A program made the translations under genes and the position numbers. A stretch of DNA of 64,000 nt, from NCBI GenBank assembly GCA_022835595.1, contig BQUP01000008.1, positions 434,001 to 498,000 on the forward strand. Direction: 5' to 3'. The notes beneath the pieces are model-generated. The model was not told the DNA's origin. It did no database searches and saw only the letters and a list, made by a program, of their open reading frames with translations. This document shows, piece by piece, positions 32,709 through 43,927 of this stretch. This stretch comes from Cystobasidium ongulense (taxonomy: Eukaryota > Basidiomycota > Cystobasidiomycetes > Cystobasidiales > Cystobasidiaceae). Numbering within the stretch: position 1 is the first letter of the stretch; every line of letters begins with the position of its first letter.

Positions 32709-35700
32709 TCATAGTTCCTCATCTTCATTCGGTGGCAATTCACTCGGCTTTATCATGCCTGGAATGTGCAGCTGCTTTTCTCGCTCTTCTGCTTCCTTCT
32801 TTTCCTTTTCTTCTTGTGCTTCTTGTCTGTAAATGTCGTCTGCCTCTTCGCCAGAGTACTCTCTCAATTGAATAAGGAAATCTCGCAGATTGAGCTTGAA
32901 CTTGACAAAGTCCTGGTTGAGCTCGCAAAGACCCGTGACAAAGGTCTCAATTTGTGTTCGCTGGACGTGTGGGAAAGCACTTTGTAGTAGGTTTGCACAG
33001 TATCCTCGGATGAATTCTTGATTTGTCATGTTGGGGTTCTCAACTTGGGTAGGATCGAATAGTGGCGCCTGAATTGCGCCGCTCTCGACGAGGTAGAATA
33101 ATCTCGCTAGAAGAACAGACTGATTCTTGAAACCACTCTTGTGCTCCGAGTCGGTAAGCACAAAGAAGAGATCTTGCAGCATACCCAGGAAGTACTGCTG
33201 GAAGAAGGCATTGCTGACTGCAGCATCTGCGCTGGCGAAATTGTTGATAAGCTCGAGCAGAATGTTCAAGCCCGTATCGGCGATGTCTCGCATCGTATGT
33301 TTAAGGCCCCACATGAATGCATCCATTGTCAATTTGAACTGCTGCTCATTCAGCTTGAGCAGAGCAGGGAAGCAGTTCATGTTGACAGCCCGCATGAAGC
33401 GGAAGAATCCTGCTCTGTGCTCAGGGAATTCGGCGAGATCCTTAAGGGCAAGCTTTAGATAACGGTTTGTGATTTGGATTGAAGTCATAAGGTCGCTCAC
33501 CTTGTTGATCATTTCCAAAGTTGGCTCGAAAATAGCATCAAGCATCGCAGGGACGCTGTCAATGATGAAAGGCTACGGAGAGGATTGCTTAGTTACTGCG
33601 AACGTCATATCTAGCAAAGATCATTGACTCACTCCAACCTTGTTGATGATGGTTGCCATTACGTTCAATACCTCGGCATCTCTCGCCGCTGGGATATTCC
33701 TATTATAGTCGCCAAGGACGGCATCGAGCAAGGCTAGGAAAGGGTCTAAGTCAGAAATCAGACTGACATGCACAGGTTTAACAACAACTCACGTGGAACA
33801 AGTGTAGTGCTGATCTGTTCCAATTCTTCGGCCTATAGTTGTGGGTAAAGGATTTAATCAGTTTTCTAGTATGCAGAGTAGACAAAGATAACCCTACCTT
33901 TCGGATATGCGTTTCGATGACTGCAAAAGGGAAGATATTAGTAGGGGAATTTGCTGCAACCTCGTTCGACCAACAACTCACGCTTCAGAATCTCCTTTTT
34001 GATCGTTCTTAAACCTCTAACTTTCGGCGTCCGTGTGGCGATCAGACCGTCTGCAGCGATGGTATCGCTGATAATGCCGGATACAGCACGATATAAGTTG
34101 AGCATATCTTCGAATATACGAGTGATTTGGGGAAGGAAGAATGTTCCGATACTTGTGCATGCGGAGACATTTGTTTTAAGGATATTGGAAAGAATTTTGA
34201 TATTCTCAGGTGATCCGAGGACATCGACGTTTGATTTTGCTTGAAGCATAAGATTGTCCCACTGAACATACACATACGTGTCAGCTATGCTTTGATATAA
34301 ATCGGTCTGCATCGACTTACCGCTGCATTGGGCATTTCCATCAACTTCATAATCAAGCGTTCTTGTACAGCTTTATTTGGCTGAGCAGAAATCATGTAGC
34401 CTATAGCTTCGTAGCATGTCTGAATCTGATGAGGTGCGAGATCCTTTGTCGTGTTTGGCAACTCGCGAAGTATTTCATCAATGAAGGGTTCCTTCTCTCC
34501 TGATTGCTGGAAGATGAAGTGACGGCGACCTGCATAATACGACCCATTAGCGAGTGCACGAATCCAAAAGGCCTGGAACTTGCTTACACTTCTGTGCGAT
34601 CTTCAGGAAAGTATCGCACGCCATATCCTGCACACCCTCATGCGTCTCGTGCATGAATTCGAAGTTTTTGTTGACGACAGTCTTCAAGAACTTCCAGTGA
34701 GCTTTAAGGAAGCGGGGGTATTGACCAACAATGTACATAATATTACTTGCTACTACTGCTTTGTTGTCTTTACCACGCTTGAACTCGCAGAGACCGAGTA
34801 ACTCTTTGATGACTGTTACGAGGAAGCGTTTCTCCATTTCTTCGTTCATCGCGCCAGAGATGGATCCGATTGCCCAGCAGAGGGTGTTCAGGTTAGCCCA
34901 AGACCACTCAGACTAGTTCGGGAGAAAGTCAGCGGCTGTTGAGTGATAATGGTGATAAGCGCAGGACTCACTCCATCGACTTGCTTCTGCAACTTCTCCG
35001 TCATGATAGCTTCGGTGTCGGCAACGTCCAAATGAGTCAAATACACAAGCACCTCTCTCATATTCTTGTATAGAACGATAGTATCGATCTCCTTGAGGTG
35101 TTCTCGAACGATTTCACCTTCGTCATTCTCAACCACGAGCACTTCCTCCGGCTTGACCATTCTTCCAATGATAATGATTCGAAGGTTGGTGAGAATCTCC
35201 TCGTATAGTGTTTTGCGCTGTCCTATAGCGCTTGATCGTCCACCTAGAGAGAGGTTGAGCATACCCGCCATGTCGAGAGGTAGTGTCTGTGCTTCTTCAT
35301 AAAGAGAGGATACCAGAGTAGCCCAGTACTCGAGGCAGACCTTGAAGACTTCTCGCTCTTCTACCTGAGAGATCTTGATGAGATAGAGATGGGCATTGAG
35401 GAGTACTGCTTTGTTCTCTTCGTTCTCGAGCAGCTTGAGATGAGCAGTAAGGAAGGAGGTAAGGAAAAGAGCTAGGTTGAGTACGAGCTCTTGATCTGCA
35501 TCACTTGACTCGGCGTAAGCCATGGCGATGTCGGTGTGTGGTGGGATCATCTTGTTCTGAAACAGCAAAATCATATTCTATCAGTCAGTCACCAGTGAGG
35601 TACGAACAAGCTGTTTTCAAGAACTTACAACTGAAGTCATGACGAGGTTGAACAAGACCACAAATTTTTCATTATACTCGCGTCCAATCTGCAAAGCACC

Positions 35701-36752
35701 GACTTCGGCGAGGCACTTGAGTGTAATATTCCTGAATTCTCTTGCTTCGAGGAATCTTCCAACGAGGGTATCGATAAGACCTGTTTCCCAAACATAGCCA
35801 AGCGGAATCCATGAAAGGAAACGAAGTAGTGTTTCCAAAGTAGCTTTGATGAGGGAAACCTTGCTTGCTTTGTCGAGCACTTCGCGACACAATGTGAAAA
35901 TCTGGTGAAATTCGGCGCAGAACTGATTCTTGAGCGTCTTGACTTTGTTCGAAGCTGTGTACCGCAAGCAGGAATTGTAAATACGCGAGAACATGTAAAT
36001 GAATGTAGGAAGGGGATGACCTACTCATTGTTTCAGCAGAATAGTCGAAAACCTCTTCGGACAGCAATCGTAGAATGATCATGTTGTTTTCGCACAGGCC
36101 GAGGTTGTTCTTCGACGAAGTGACAATCTCGTCGATAGCGTTTGGCCATGTGCCCGTAGGCCATTCCTGCTTGAGAATCTGGACGACAATAAGGTTGATC
36201 TTGTTCATGAAAGCTGTGCGTTCGCGCGGCGAGTTCGTGTGGAGATACGCTGCCGCTGCAGGATTCATCGCTGTGGTGGACGCATTTGGATCGTCATCCT
36301 CTGTTGATGCAATCTTGATGACGACCTGGACGATGAAGTTGCGTATGCCCGAGCGCTGATCCATGGGCAATGTCTTCCAGCGTGTTGTGATGAGATTGTT
36401 CATGATCTGAAGGGCGATGAACTAGGAGGCAGACAGAGAGTCAGCTTCAGTCGTTGCAGGCAGTTACAAACAGTTCTACTAATTCACCTTCGCTTGCAGG
36501 TTGGTTGACGTCTCGAGAATTACAGGCACGCGCTGCCAGGCTTCCGGGTGTTCCTGGAACTGCGTCAAGGTACGCTGAGCCTCTTGTTGCTGAGAGGGAA
36601 TAGCAGCAGGTGAGCAAAGTCGATAGCGCGTTGAAGGTAGTCTGTATCTATTGGACACCCACCTCTGCGCCTGATGTAGTGTACATGACCTGTACAACAC
36701 GGTCCAGCGTCGAAACATCGAGCTCTTGCGAGAAATCTAAGATGGCCTGCAT
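32709..36752 (-). CDS. CRM1: Exportin-1 (Crm1/Xpo1)
   Basis: Nuclear export receptor that carries NES-bearing cargo out of the nucleus with Ran-GTP. About ten exons, from ATG 36752 ([20 protein letters not shown], very close to yeast and animal Crm1) to TGA 32709-32711. Recognised parts: the importin-beta N-terminal region, with the exon joining ...[16 protein letters not shown] to [16 protein letters not shown]; the NES-groove HEAT repeats ([20 protein letters not shown] and [15 protein letters not shown] near 34600-34740); and the C-terminal HEAT repeats ending [13 protein letters not shown]. The groove cysteine that leptomycin B attacks is present (TGC at 34618-34616, in MACDTF). Introns are short with GT-AG ends. 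This is one of the most confident calls in the window. Confidence 0.95.
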
Positions 36753-38330
36753 GACGGGCAGACTGGGAGATGCTGGTGGGTGGTTTGAAGGGCGTAGGTG
36801 GTGTATGAGGGTGATTTCAGACTAGAATGCGGGCGTATCGTTGTTGGCGGAGGGCACTTCTGAGCAGAACAATCACCAAAGAAAGGCTCGCTGCTGGCTT
36901 GAGGTGCACTTGCGCGACGACGAGCGAGCAAACAGAGAATAGGCGGGTCGACAGAGGAAGCAGGAGAGCCGTGACTTGAAGCACTGGGACTCTTGCTGTC
37001 TTCAGGTCAGACCACGGGAGCTAGCGATGTCTGCAAATGGGTGGATTGAGGATGCGTCGATGATGGGCAGACACGCTGCATCAGCAGTGGCCCAGCACGC
37101 CGGCGCCGTTTGGCGCAAAGCAGCGAGCGAGAAGCGACCTACCTCCGAGCAGCTTCTCCTTGAGAGTAGCCTCGAACAGACGAGTGTGCTGTTGTCCCTG
37201 CTGTGCCGTGCCTCGTGCTGGCTGGATGCGTGGATGGATGCGGTGTGTGGTTGTTGGGGCGAAGCAGAAGGCAGCCACTCTGGACAGCATCAAAGCAAGG
37301 TCAAGTGGACGACTTTGACCACGACCAAGTGGACACGATTCATCACGACACTGCACTGCATTCGCAAATACCACTCATATGATGTATGCTCCATGAACAG
37401 CAGCTCCCTCCAACGCTGGGTGCCCATGTCGAATCCTGATGATGCTGCCTCTGCGTGTAGCTTCCACATACGATCGTCCATGTTCATGTTCGGCGAGCAA
37501 TGCACAGCGACTGGAAGCAGCAAGCGCACTCTTACACAGAGAAAGGCTACTCTCTGAGCTGTTGGAGGGCGCTCTCCTTCAGCGGCGGACCGCCCTTCAG
37601 GCTTCCCATGTCACCTCTGCAGGTCTGCCTGCCTCGATTAATTCCCACGCTTGTACTATTCCCACGCCTGTACTTTGTCAGACGCCTCTTTCTCAGTCAA
37701 GCAGGCGTCGACAGAGACCTCGAACAAAGCAATGCCATCTTCACGTCACCTCGCCATCACCCCTTGCAGTTGAATACTCCTTCCAAATGCCGAATTAGCT
37801 TTCGGGCCCGGGTCGTCTCCAAATTCCGAATGAAGCAAGAAGAAGTTGGACTTCGAAGCTGAAAGCAGTCTCCGTTCCCTCTTTCTTTGAATGCTTTTCT
37901 TTGTGCTGCCTGTTACTGCATCTTTGCTGTTGATTCATATCCAGAACACGTACAACCAGAGAAGATCCCCTTCGGAGCGATTTCACTCGCATTGCAATCT
38001 GTTCATTCAATACAATAACAGCACCTGACCACCTGCAGCTGCTGAGAGACACTCCCTCTTTCAATGCCTCTGTAAGAGCGGAACCACAGATGAATCGCTC
38101 TCCTTGCGGAAGCGTTCAACTCCAACACTATCACTTGGGCATGCAGTGGCGGAGGCATTTCACACAAGTGAACGAAGATGGAAGGCTGACCAGGTGAGGT
38201 ACTTCGTTGCTTGCATATCATGGGTTAGGACGTCTCTTGCCTTCGTTCCTATCTTCATCTCATATCTTGGTCGTCTAGCCTGCAAGTGCACCATCCTAAA
38301 CATCTAATCTCACCATAAATCGAGCTCCTA
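36753..38330. other. Divergent intergenic region, about 1.6 kb
   Basis: The longest gene-free gap in the window, between the starts of CRM1 and the HSF-type gene. A 193-codon frame at 36976-37557 begins with TTG and has no recognisable content. Imperfect repeats of CAAGTGGACNNNTT occur near 37300-37340. It presumably holds both promoters and perhaps 5' UTR introns. No RNA gene recognised. Confidence 0.45.
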
Positions 38331-39389
38331 ATGGCACCCAAAGCCAGCATGCCACCCACTTTTTTCGAGAAGCTATACACGTAGGTCCTATACGCCTTCC
38401 ATAATTTGCTTCACTTACTTGCCGGTTCATCGAACTAAGCTGTGGTTTTGATGACAGTCGTATCCTCTCTAATCCCAAATACAATAGTATCGTAGATTGG
38501 CAACCCAACGGCAACTTGTTCATTCACAATATCGATGCATTCGAGAAGATAGTCAAAGATGAGTGGGTGTATCAAGGTTCGGAAGGGTACAAAAGCATTG
38601 GAAGACAGCTACGTGTGGGTTACTACTAGTCCCCGCCTCTACTTACTCAAAGACAGCTAAAAGAGCTATCTCAACGCAGATCTATGGTTTCAACCGTGTC
38701 TTGGGCAAGCAGTTTAATGTGCCTGGGAAGTCCCGCGAAAAGGTGTGGACGCACGAAATTCTCGTGAGTTCTGTAGGCTGGCCGTGAACGAATAGATAGA
38801 GGACTAGCTCAAGCAAGCACGTTCTATCTAGACTTCAGAATGTACCCTGGAAGATATCAAGGCATACAAGAGACGTACCAAGGCAAAGCAGTATAAATGG
38901 CGACCAAGCAAGAAGTCTTCCAAAGCTCGTTCAAAAACTGAAGAGGCTGACGATGACGATGACGATGACGATGACAATAAGCGAGATGAAGTAGCCTACA
39001 CCATACCAGAGATGCCACTTCCATACGAGGCTGGAGAAGACATCGATCTGGCTCTCGCCGATGAGATTGTCTCAGCCTGCAGAACGACAGCTTCCAATGC
39101 AGGTGCTGCTCGTGCAGCATCAGCTAGACAAGACGTTCAAAGAGGTGGCGCCCCCTGGTCAGCTCAAGACCTTCCCATCGAAGAGCTGGCTGATTGGGCA
39201 TTTGCATCTCCCGACGAGGAAGATCACAGCTCTGGTACTTCATTTGATGAAACGCTGGAAGATATACAAGCTGTCCGCTCTGGTTCAGAGACTCTACAGA
39301 CCGTACGGGAGGGAATCGCGGACCTCACCCAAAATATGTTTGTTTATACCACTCAGATGATGTTTGTTGCTCCGGTTGAGCATTCTTAG
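38331..39389 (+). CDS. HSF-type DNA-binding transcription factor
   Basis: Four exons from ATG 38331 to TAG 39387-39389. The first exon (MAPKASMPPTFFEKLYT) opens directly into an HSF-type winged helix. After an intron (about 38382-38457) it reads ILSNPKYNSIVDWQPNGNLF, then the recognition helix region GYKSIGRQLR. Across a further intron it continues IYGFNRVLGKQF. This matches the HSF signature of W-x-x-(D/N)G followed by RQLNxYGF. A third intron (about 38764-38831) precedes a basic stretch and an acidic Asp run encoded by a GACGAT repeat, then an acidic C-terminus suited to activation. No heptad trimerisation region is obvious, so it is not the canonical heat-shock factor. The next gene carries a related domain. 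Confidence 0.75.
38949..38975 (+). repeat. (GACGAT)n microsatellite coding poly-Asp
   Basis: Twenty-seven bases of perfect GACGAT repeat inside the HSF-type gene, encoding nine consecutive Asp residues. Confidence 0.9.
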
Positions 39390-39737
39390 TAGGGATAGGG
39401 GAGATTGGATTCATCCGGTGTGAGGGTTTCGGCGCTTTGACGAAGCGAGATTGAAAATTGTAGCATTGCAGAATCACAGGACCAGACTAGCTAGTAGTAT
39501 TTATTGCCTATTTGTCTGTCGTTGCAATACACTTGGAATGCACAGCATATTCGTGACAGTATCGCCTGAATGCCACATTTTGCCAGCAAAGAGGCCACCT
39601 GGAAGGCTCGCGAGGTTCTGTCGGACTGAAGACGATTGTATTCAACATGGAAGGCGCTCAGTGCGTCTGACGTCCAGCAGCATGTGACGGCGATTCTCGT
39701 TTCCTCTCTTCAACGTTTCTAGCATTTGACCAAGAGT
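39390..39737. other. Short intergenic space between the two HSF-type genes
   Basis: About 350 bases. Nothing beyond 3' and 5' flank seen. Confidence 0.5.
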
Positions 39738-40718
39738 ATGGCACCAACAGCACCTAGATGGCTACCTCCAAAGCCGTCGCTTTTACATGGAGAGCTTTGG
39801 CAGTGAGTGAACTCACACTGGTTGCTGACACAGTAGGCCAGGTAATGAGATGACCCATTTCTGGAAGACTTCTCAAGGACAGTACCGAATCATCCAACGT
39901 CCGTTGGTCGGAAGATGGATCTGTCATAGAGATAAGCAATACAGAAGGCCTGATACAAGATCTTCAAAAGGGTCGAGAGGCGCCGATGAAGCCAGGTTCT
40001 CTTGAAAGACGACTGCGGGTATGCTTCCACGATTTGGCATAAGACCAAGTGAATGACGGCCTGACGATTGCCTTTTTAGTACTTGGGCTGGCAGCTTATG
40101 ACCAAAGAGACGATTCATGGCTCTGAATCGACATCTCTTGGCTTGTTGACGCGTGTAACATCGTCATGGATGCATGTCTGTTTGGTGAGTCCAGTAAGCT
40201 AAGAGGTTGCCTTCAAGGAAGCGATTGCTAAGCACACGACCATCGTCTAGACTAAGTCGTCGTCTCGTCATGACTTCATGCTGCACTGGAAATATAGCCT
40301 TCCCGAAGAACAGGCATCAGGCAGTGCGAGTCCTATACTTGAGCCCCGGCCTCAAGTTGCCGAAAGCAGCACGAACGAGCTTGAAGCTGCGGCGGAGGCT
40401 CTTCTTCTATTAGGAGATACGTCTAGCATCCCAATTGCGAGCGTGAGCAACGCATTGCCCTCCACGGAGGAACTCAGCGGACGTGAAGACTCGGTCGCGA
40501 CAGCTGAACCGCGTGGGCGATGGACGAACAAAGACATGGAAGAGATAGCTATGCTATCAGAGGCTGCAGGAATACACACCTGCAAGCTTGACTTGGAAGA
40601 GTGCCTGATTCTCGACGATTGGTACTCATATTTTGGGACGTTCATGATGCCCAGCTCAGCATGCCTTGCAGTTCCTGCGGGATGCGTGTCGTGCGAGCGG
40701 CTGTTCGGCGGAGCGTAG
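39738..40718 (+). CDS. Diverged HSF-type DNA-binding protein, adjacent to the first
   Basis: Four exons joined by eye from ATG 39738 (MAPTAPRWLPPKPSLLHGELW) to TAG 40716-40718. Intron 1 (about 39804-39871) joins to QLLKDSTESSNVRWSEDGSV. Intron 2 (about 40018-40079) splits SLERRLR from YLGWQLMTKE. Intron 3 (about 40182-40250) leads to TKSSSRHDFMLHWKYS and a Glu-rich C-terminal half. The helix-WSEDG-helix-RRLRYLGW layout aligns with the HSF winged helix: WSEDGS for WSPDGT, and RRLRYLGW for RQLNMYGF. Introns 1 and 2 fall at places like those in the upstream gene, which suggests an old tandem duplication. The recognition helix differs strongly. Function is unknown; it may be a transcription factor with altered specificity. 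Confidence 0.55.
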
Positions 40719-40931
40719 CAGAGTGGTGTATTTTATAGCTATTCGAGCTATCTAGCCTGTATAATACTGTTCTGTCATTGTGGTCGAGTTGGTCGAGAAA
40801 GAAACAAGCAAGCCAGGCGCCACTGCGACGACGCGCCGTCTCTCGCCAGCCGTATGACAAGATCTCACCTTCAGGACAACACGACTCGACAGCAAGGCGA
40901 GTGAAGCTCCAGCTCAGCTCACGGCGACAGC

Positions 40932-42940
40932 ATGGCGGACGAGGCAGCCAGCTACAGCGTCACGAATCTCGTGCAGGACAAGTGCGTCGAATCCAGGCTG
41001 GCATGAAGGCAGGCTGATTGCAGAGTTGCTGAGTGCTGCGACACGCTTTCGCGCAATCTTTCTGCAGATACATCGGGCTCTCTCTGGCAATCTCGTCCAG
41101 TATAGCTATTGGCACATCATTCATCATCACCAAAAAGGGCGAGTCTACTTGTCCTGCTGCGCTTGTCGCGCTCCTCGACTTCACGCTCACGCAACCCACT
41201 TTCTCTTGGGACTCAATATCCGACAGGTCTCATCGATGCGGCCAATAGAAGCTCCCTCAAGGGCGCAAGCAAGTCAGGCCCAGTCGACCCAAAAGAATAC
41301 CTTCGTAACCCGCTATGGTGGGCTGGCAGTGAGTGTCGACCAGCAATTGCTACGTCGCGCAGTAAAGGTCGCGGGATCCCCAGGCTGACCCGATCGACCA
41401 CGTCTACTCTACTTCGAAAACTAGTGATTACAAGTGAGTAATAGGCATGCTGGCAATCACTTGGATGCACCATGCTGATGACCTGTGCGTTCTCCAGTGG
41501 CTGTCGGTGAAAGTAAGGCTGGTCTGCTTGCTTTAGTTACGCTGTAGTCAAACTAACCTTATTCTACTCCACTCAACCGCAACAGTTGCCAACTTTGCAG
41601 CATAGTGAGTTCAAAATTCGGATAGCATACATCTTGAATGCCTGCTGAAGCAATCGCAAACCTCCCCTTCAGCGCCTTTGCACCGCCGGTACGCTCCCTG
41701 TCTAGACACGAGATACGGTAAGGCGGAGCTCGCTAATCATGCATGCATTAAACAGGTTCTCGTCACTCCGCTGGGTGCCCTATCAGTGCTCATTGGCGCC
41801 GTACTCGCATCAATCTTCTTGAAGGAAGAGCTGGGACGGATAGGCGGTGTAGGATGCGCCTTATGTCTGCTGGGCAGTCTGGTTATTGTTCTGCACGCTC
41901 CGGAAGACAAGGACATCAAGACGGTGGATGAGATGCTGGCTTATGCGACGGCTCCTGGTTCGTAGACTCGAAACGTCACCATCCTTGTAACCCACGCAAC
42001 GCTGAAATCGAGTTGCTCGTTCCCAGGTTTCCTCTTCTACTCCTTCTGTTGCTTGGCCTACTGCCTATACATGATATACAAAGTAGCTCCACTACACGGA
42101 ACCAGCAATCCTCTAGTCTACATTTCTATCTGCTCTTTAGCAGGAAGTATCTCTGTCATGGCTATCAAGGGTCTCGGCATCGCTCTCAAGCTCACTTTCG
42201 CCGGCAACAATCAGCTCACTCACTTGCCGACATACGTATTCGGCATAATCGTTGCAGTCTGCATTGGGACACAGATGAACTATTTCAATAAGGCATTAGA
42301 CACCTTTTCGACGAATGTGTAAGTTGATTGCGTTACTTGGTATGTGGTCGGAATGAGCTGAAAACCAAAATTGGAACACAGCGTCAACCCTATCTACTAC
42401 GTCTTCTTTTCGACAGCAACCATTCTAGCTTCTATGATTCTCTTCAGAGGTCTTAATACAGATGGAGGCGTCAATAGCGTCTCTCTCGTTTGCGGCTTCC
42501 TCACTACCTTCCTCGGCGTCTATCTGCTCAATCTGTCACGCTCGATTCCATCGTCTACCGACGCCCTTCCCGTCAACGCGTCACGGCACAACCGCCGAGT
42601 CTCGCACTCAACGCTCGAGACTGGCTTCCTCAATCCTCGCATATCAATTACGAGCGACAGGCATGGCAGAGGCAGCTTTGATAGCCTGCCAACGGATGAA
42701 GATGAGGCGTACCCTCTGCGCGACAAAAGCATGAATGGTACACACGGCAGGGACAGCCGGCGGCAATCGGGTTCAACGAGATCGCCTATTGCTGGCTATA
42801 ATCACCAACACGGCGCGAATGGTCGTGCTTACTCTCCAGTCTTGGGCAGCAGCGATAGACGGAGAGACTCTGCGACAGATGTAGTATTTGACATTGGTGA
42901 CGATGAGGAAGAGCATGGTGGAAGTAACCGCTTACGCTAG
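40932..42940 (+). CDS. NIPA-type magnesium transporter (DUF803)
   Basis: Multi-exon gene from ATG 40932 (MADEAASYSVTNLVQD) to TAG 42938-42940. After a first intron (about 40981-41068) comes the first membrane helix, YIGLSLAISSSIAIGTSFII, typical of NIPA proteins. Later exons give LRNPLWWAG, a block of helices with LVTPLGALSVLIGAVLASIF and LKEELGRIGGVGCALCLLG, then HAPEDKDIKTVDEML, and further helices ending LVCGFLTTFLGVYLLNLSRS. The C-terminus is a cytosolic Ser/Arg-rich tail. NIPA family members move Mg2+ and related divalent cations across plasma or endosomal membranes. A short distance after the HSF-type genes, same strand. Length and helix count fit the fungal family. Confidence 0.85.
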
Positions 42941-43523
42941 GAGTGCGAAGCTAGGCAAATTAAAGCACCTGCCAGCCTCCAATTCGCAGAATCTAGATGC
43001 TCGCTGAATATCAGGCAGCGTGCCATTCTAGCTAGGGAGGCAGACAGAGCTGATAGATACATGCATGTAATGCCAGTATATAGCATACCAGGATATCACC
43101 TATCTATCAAGCTAATGACTGGCCAATGTAGACCGTTAGTGTTTTGTACATAACATTCGGTGTCTGTACATAGCAGTATTCGAAAGTATACCATAACATT
43201 ACATTACACGGCAATTCGGCTGGAAAGTGGATGCCTGACACCTCGAGGATATCGTGTGTCTACCGTGTGTACGGATATGGCAGCAGCTCTATGCACGTAC
43301 ATCGGCGCAATGACACATTTCTGGTTGTTTCCCGCCGCTTGCCACTGACAGGCTGCTGCACATGGCTATGGTACTCAGTAAGCATGACCTCACAACTCCG
43401 ATAGGAACAGAAGTTGTGCCTGCTAGTCATCAATGATTGCCCTGTGCATGGCTGTCTGCACTGCAGCCTCGTGAACTAATTAACGAGGAGGGTGGGCTGC
43501 CGCAGTTTGCGCGCACTTTGGAC
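42941..43523. other. Intergenic, about 0.6 kb
   Basis: Contains the 3' flank of the NIPA gene and distal promoter of the MFS gene. No gene seen. Confidence 0.5.
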
Positions 43524-43731
43524 TTCGGCATGGAAAACTCCGGACACCCGGCCCTCGGAGATTCGGCAGAGGTGGGCAAGCTTCGAAGGGCCTGCGGAGT
43601 CCCTCTGCTCTTCACGACGCGGACATGCGCTTGAAGCGCTGCCCTCCAGGATTTGCAGCCATTTACGCTGGCTTCAAGCTTCGGCACCAATGCTTCCAAC
43701 CCGCTTGCCGTGTGGTCAGCTCGCTGCCGAA
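43524..43731 (+). promoter_or_regulatory. Four TTCGGCA motifs upstream of MFS transporter
   Basis: TTCGGCA occurs at 43524-43530, 43562-43568 and 43680-43686, and its complement TGCCGAA at 43725-43731, all within 400 bp of the MFS start codon. A TCCGGA palindrome lies at 43539-43544. Repeated CGG-containing sites are typical targets of fungal Zn2Cys6 factors, but the binding protein is unknown. The spacing is irregular. Confidence 0.4.
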
Positions 43732-43793
43732 AGGTCGGAGAGCTGACCATGGTAGGCAGGACTTTCTTGCACTCGCCGCCTGGCCTGGCAAGG

Positions 43794-43800
43794 TATAAGT
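43794..43800 (+). promoter_or_regulatory. TATA-like element of MFS transporter
   Basis: TATAAGT 128 bases before the start codon, followed by a CT-rich stretch (43822-43840) that often marks fungal transcription starts. Confidence 0.4.
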
Positions 43801-43927
43801 AGCGATGCAATAAACTTTCTGCTTCTCTTCTCTTCTCATTTTCATTCTGTATCACCACCAATCAACCGCTACTTACGCTTATCCAGTGTCAAGCTCTTTA
43901 ACCGATAACTTCAGATAGGACAGCAAC

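Noticed and set aside
36976-37557. 193-codon plus-strand frame in the CRM1/HSF gap
   Set aside because: Begins with TTG, has no recognisable domain and uneven composition. Probably chance in a long divergent promoter region.
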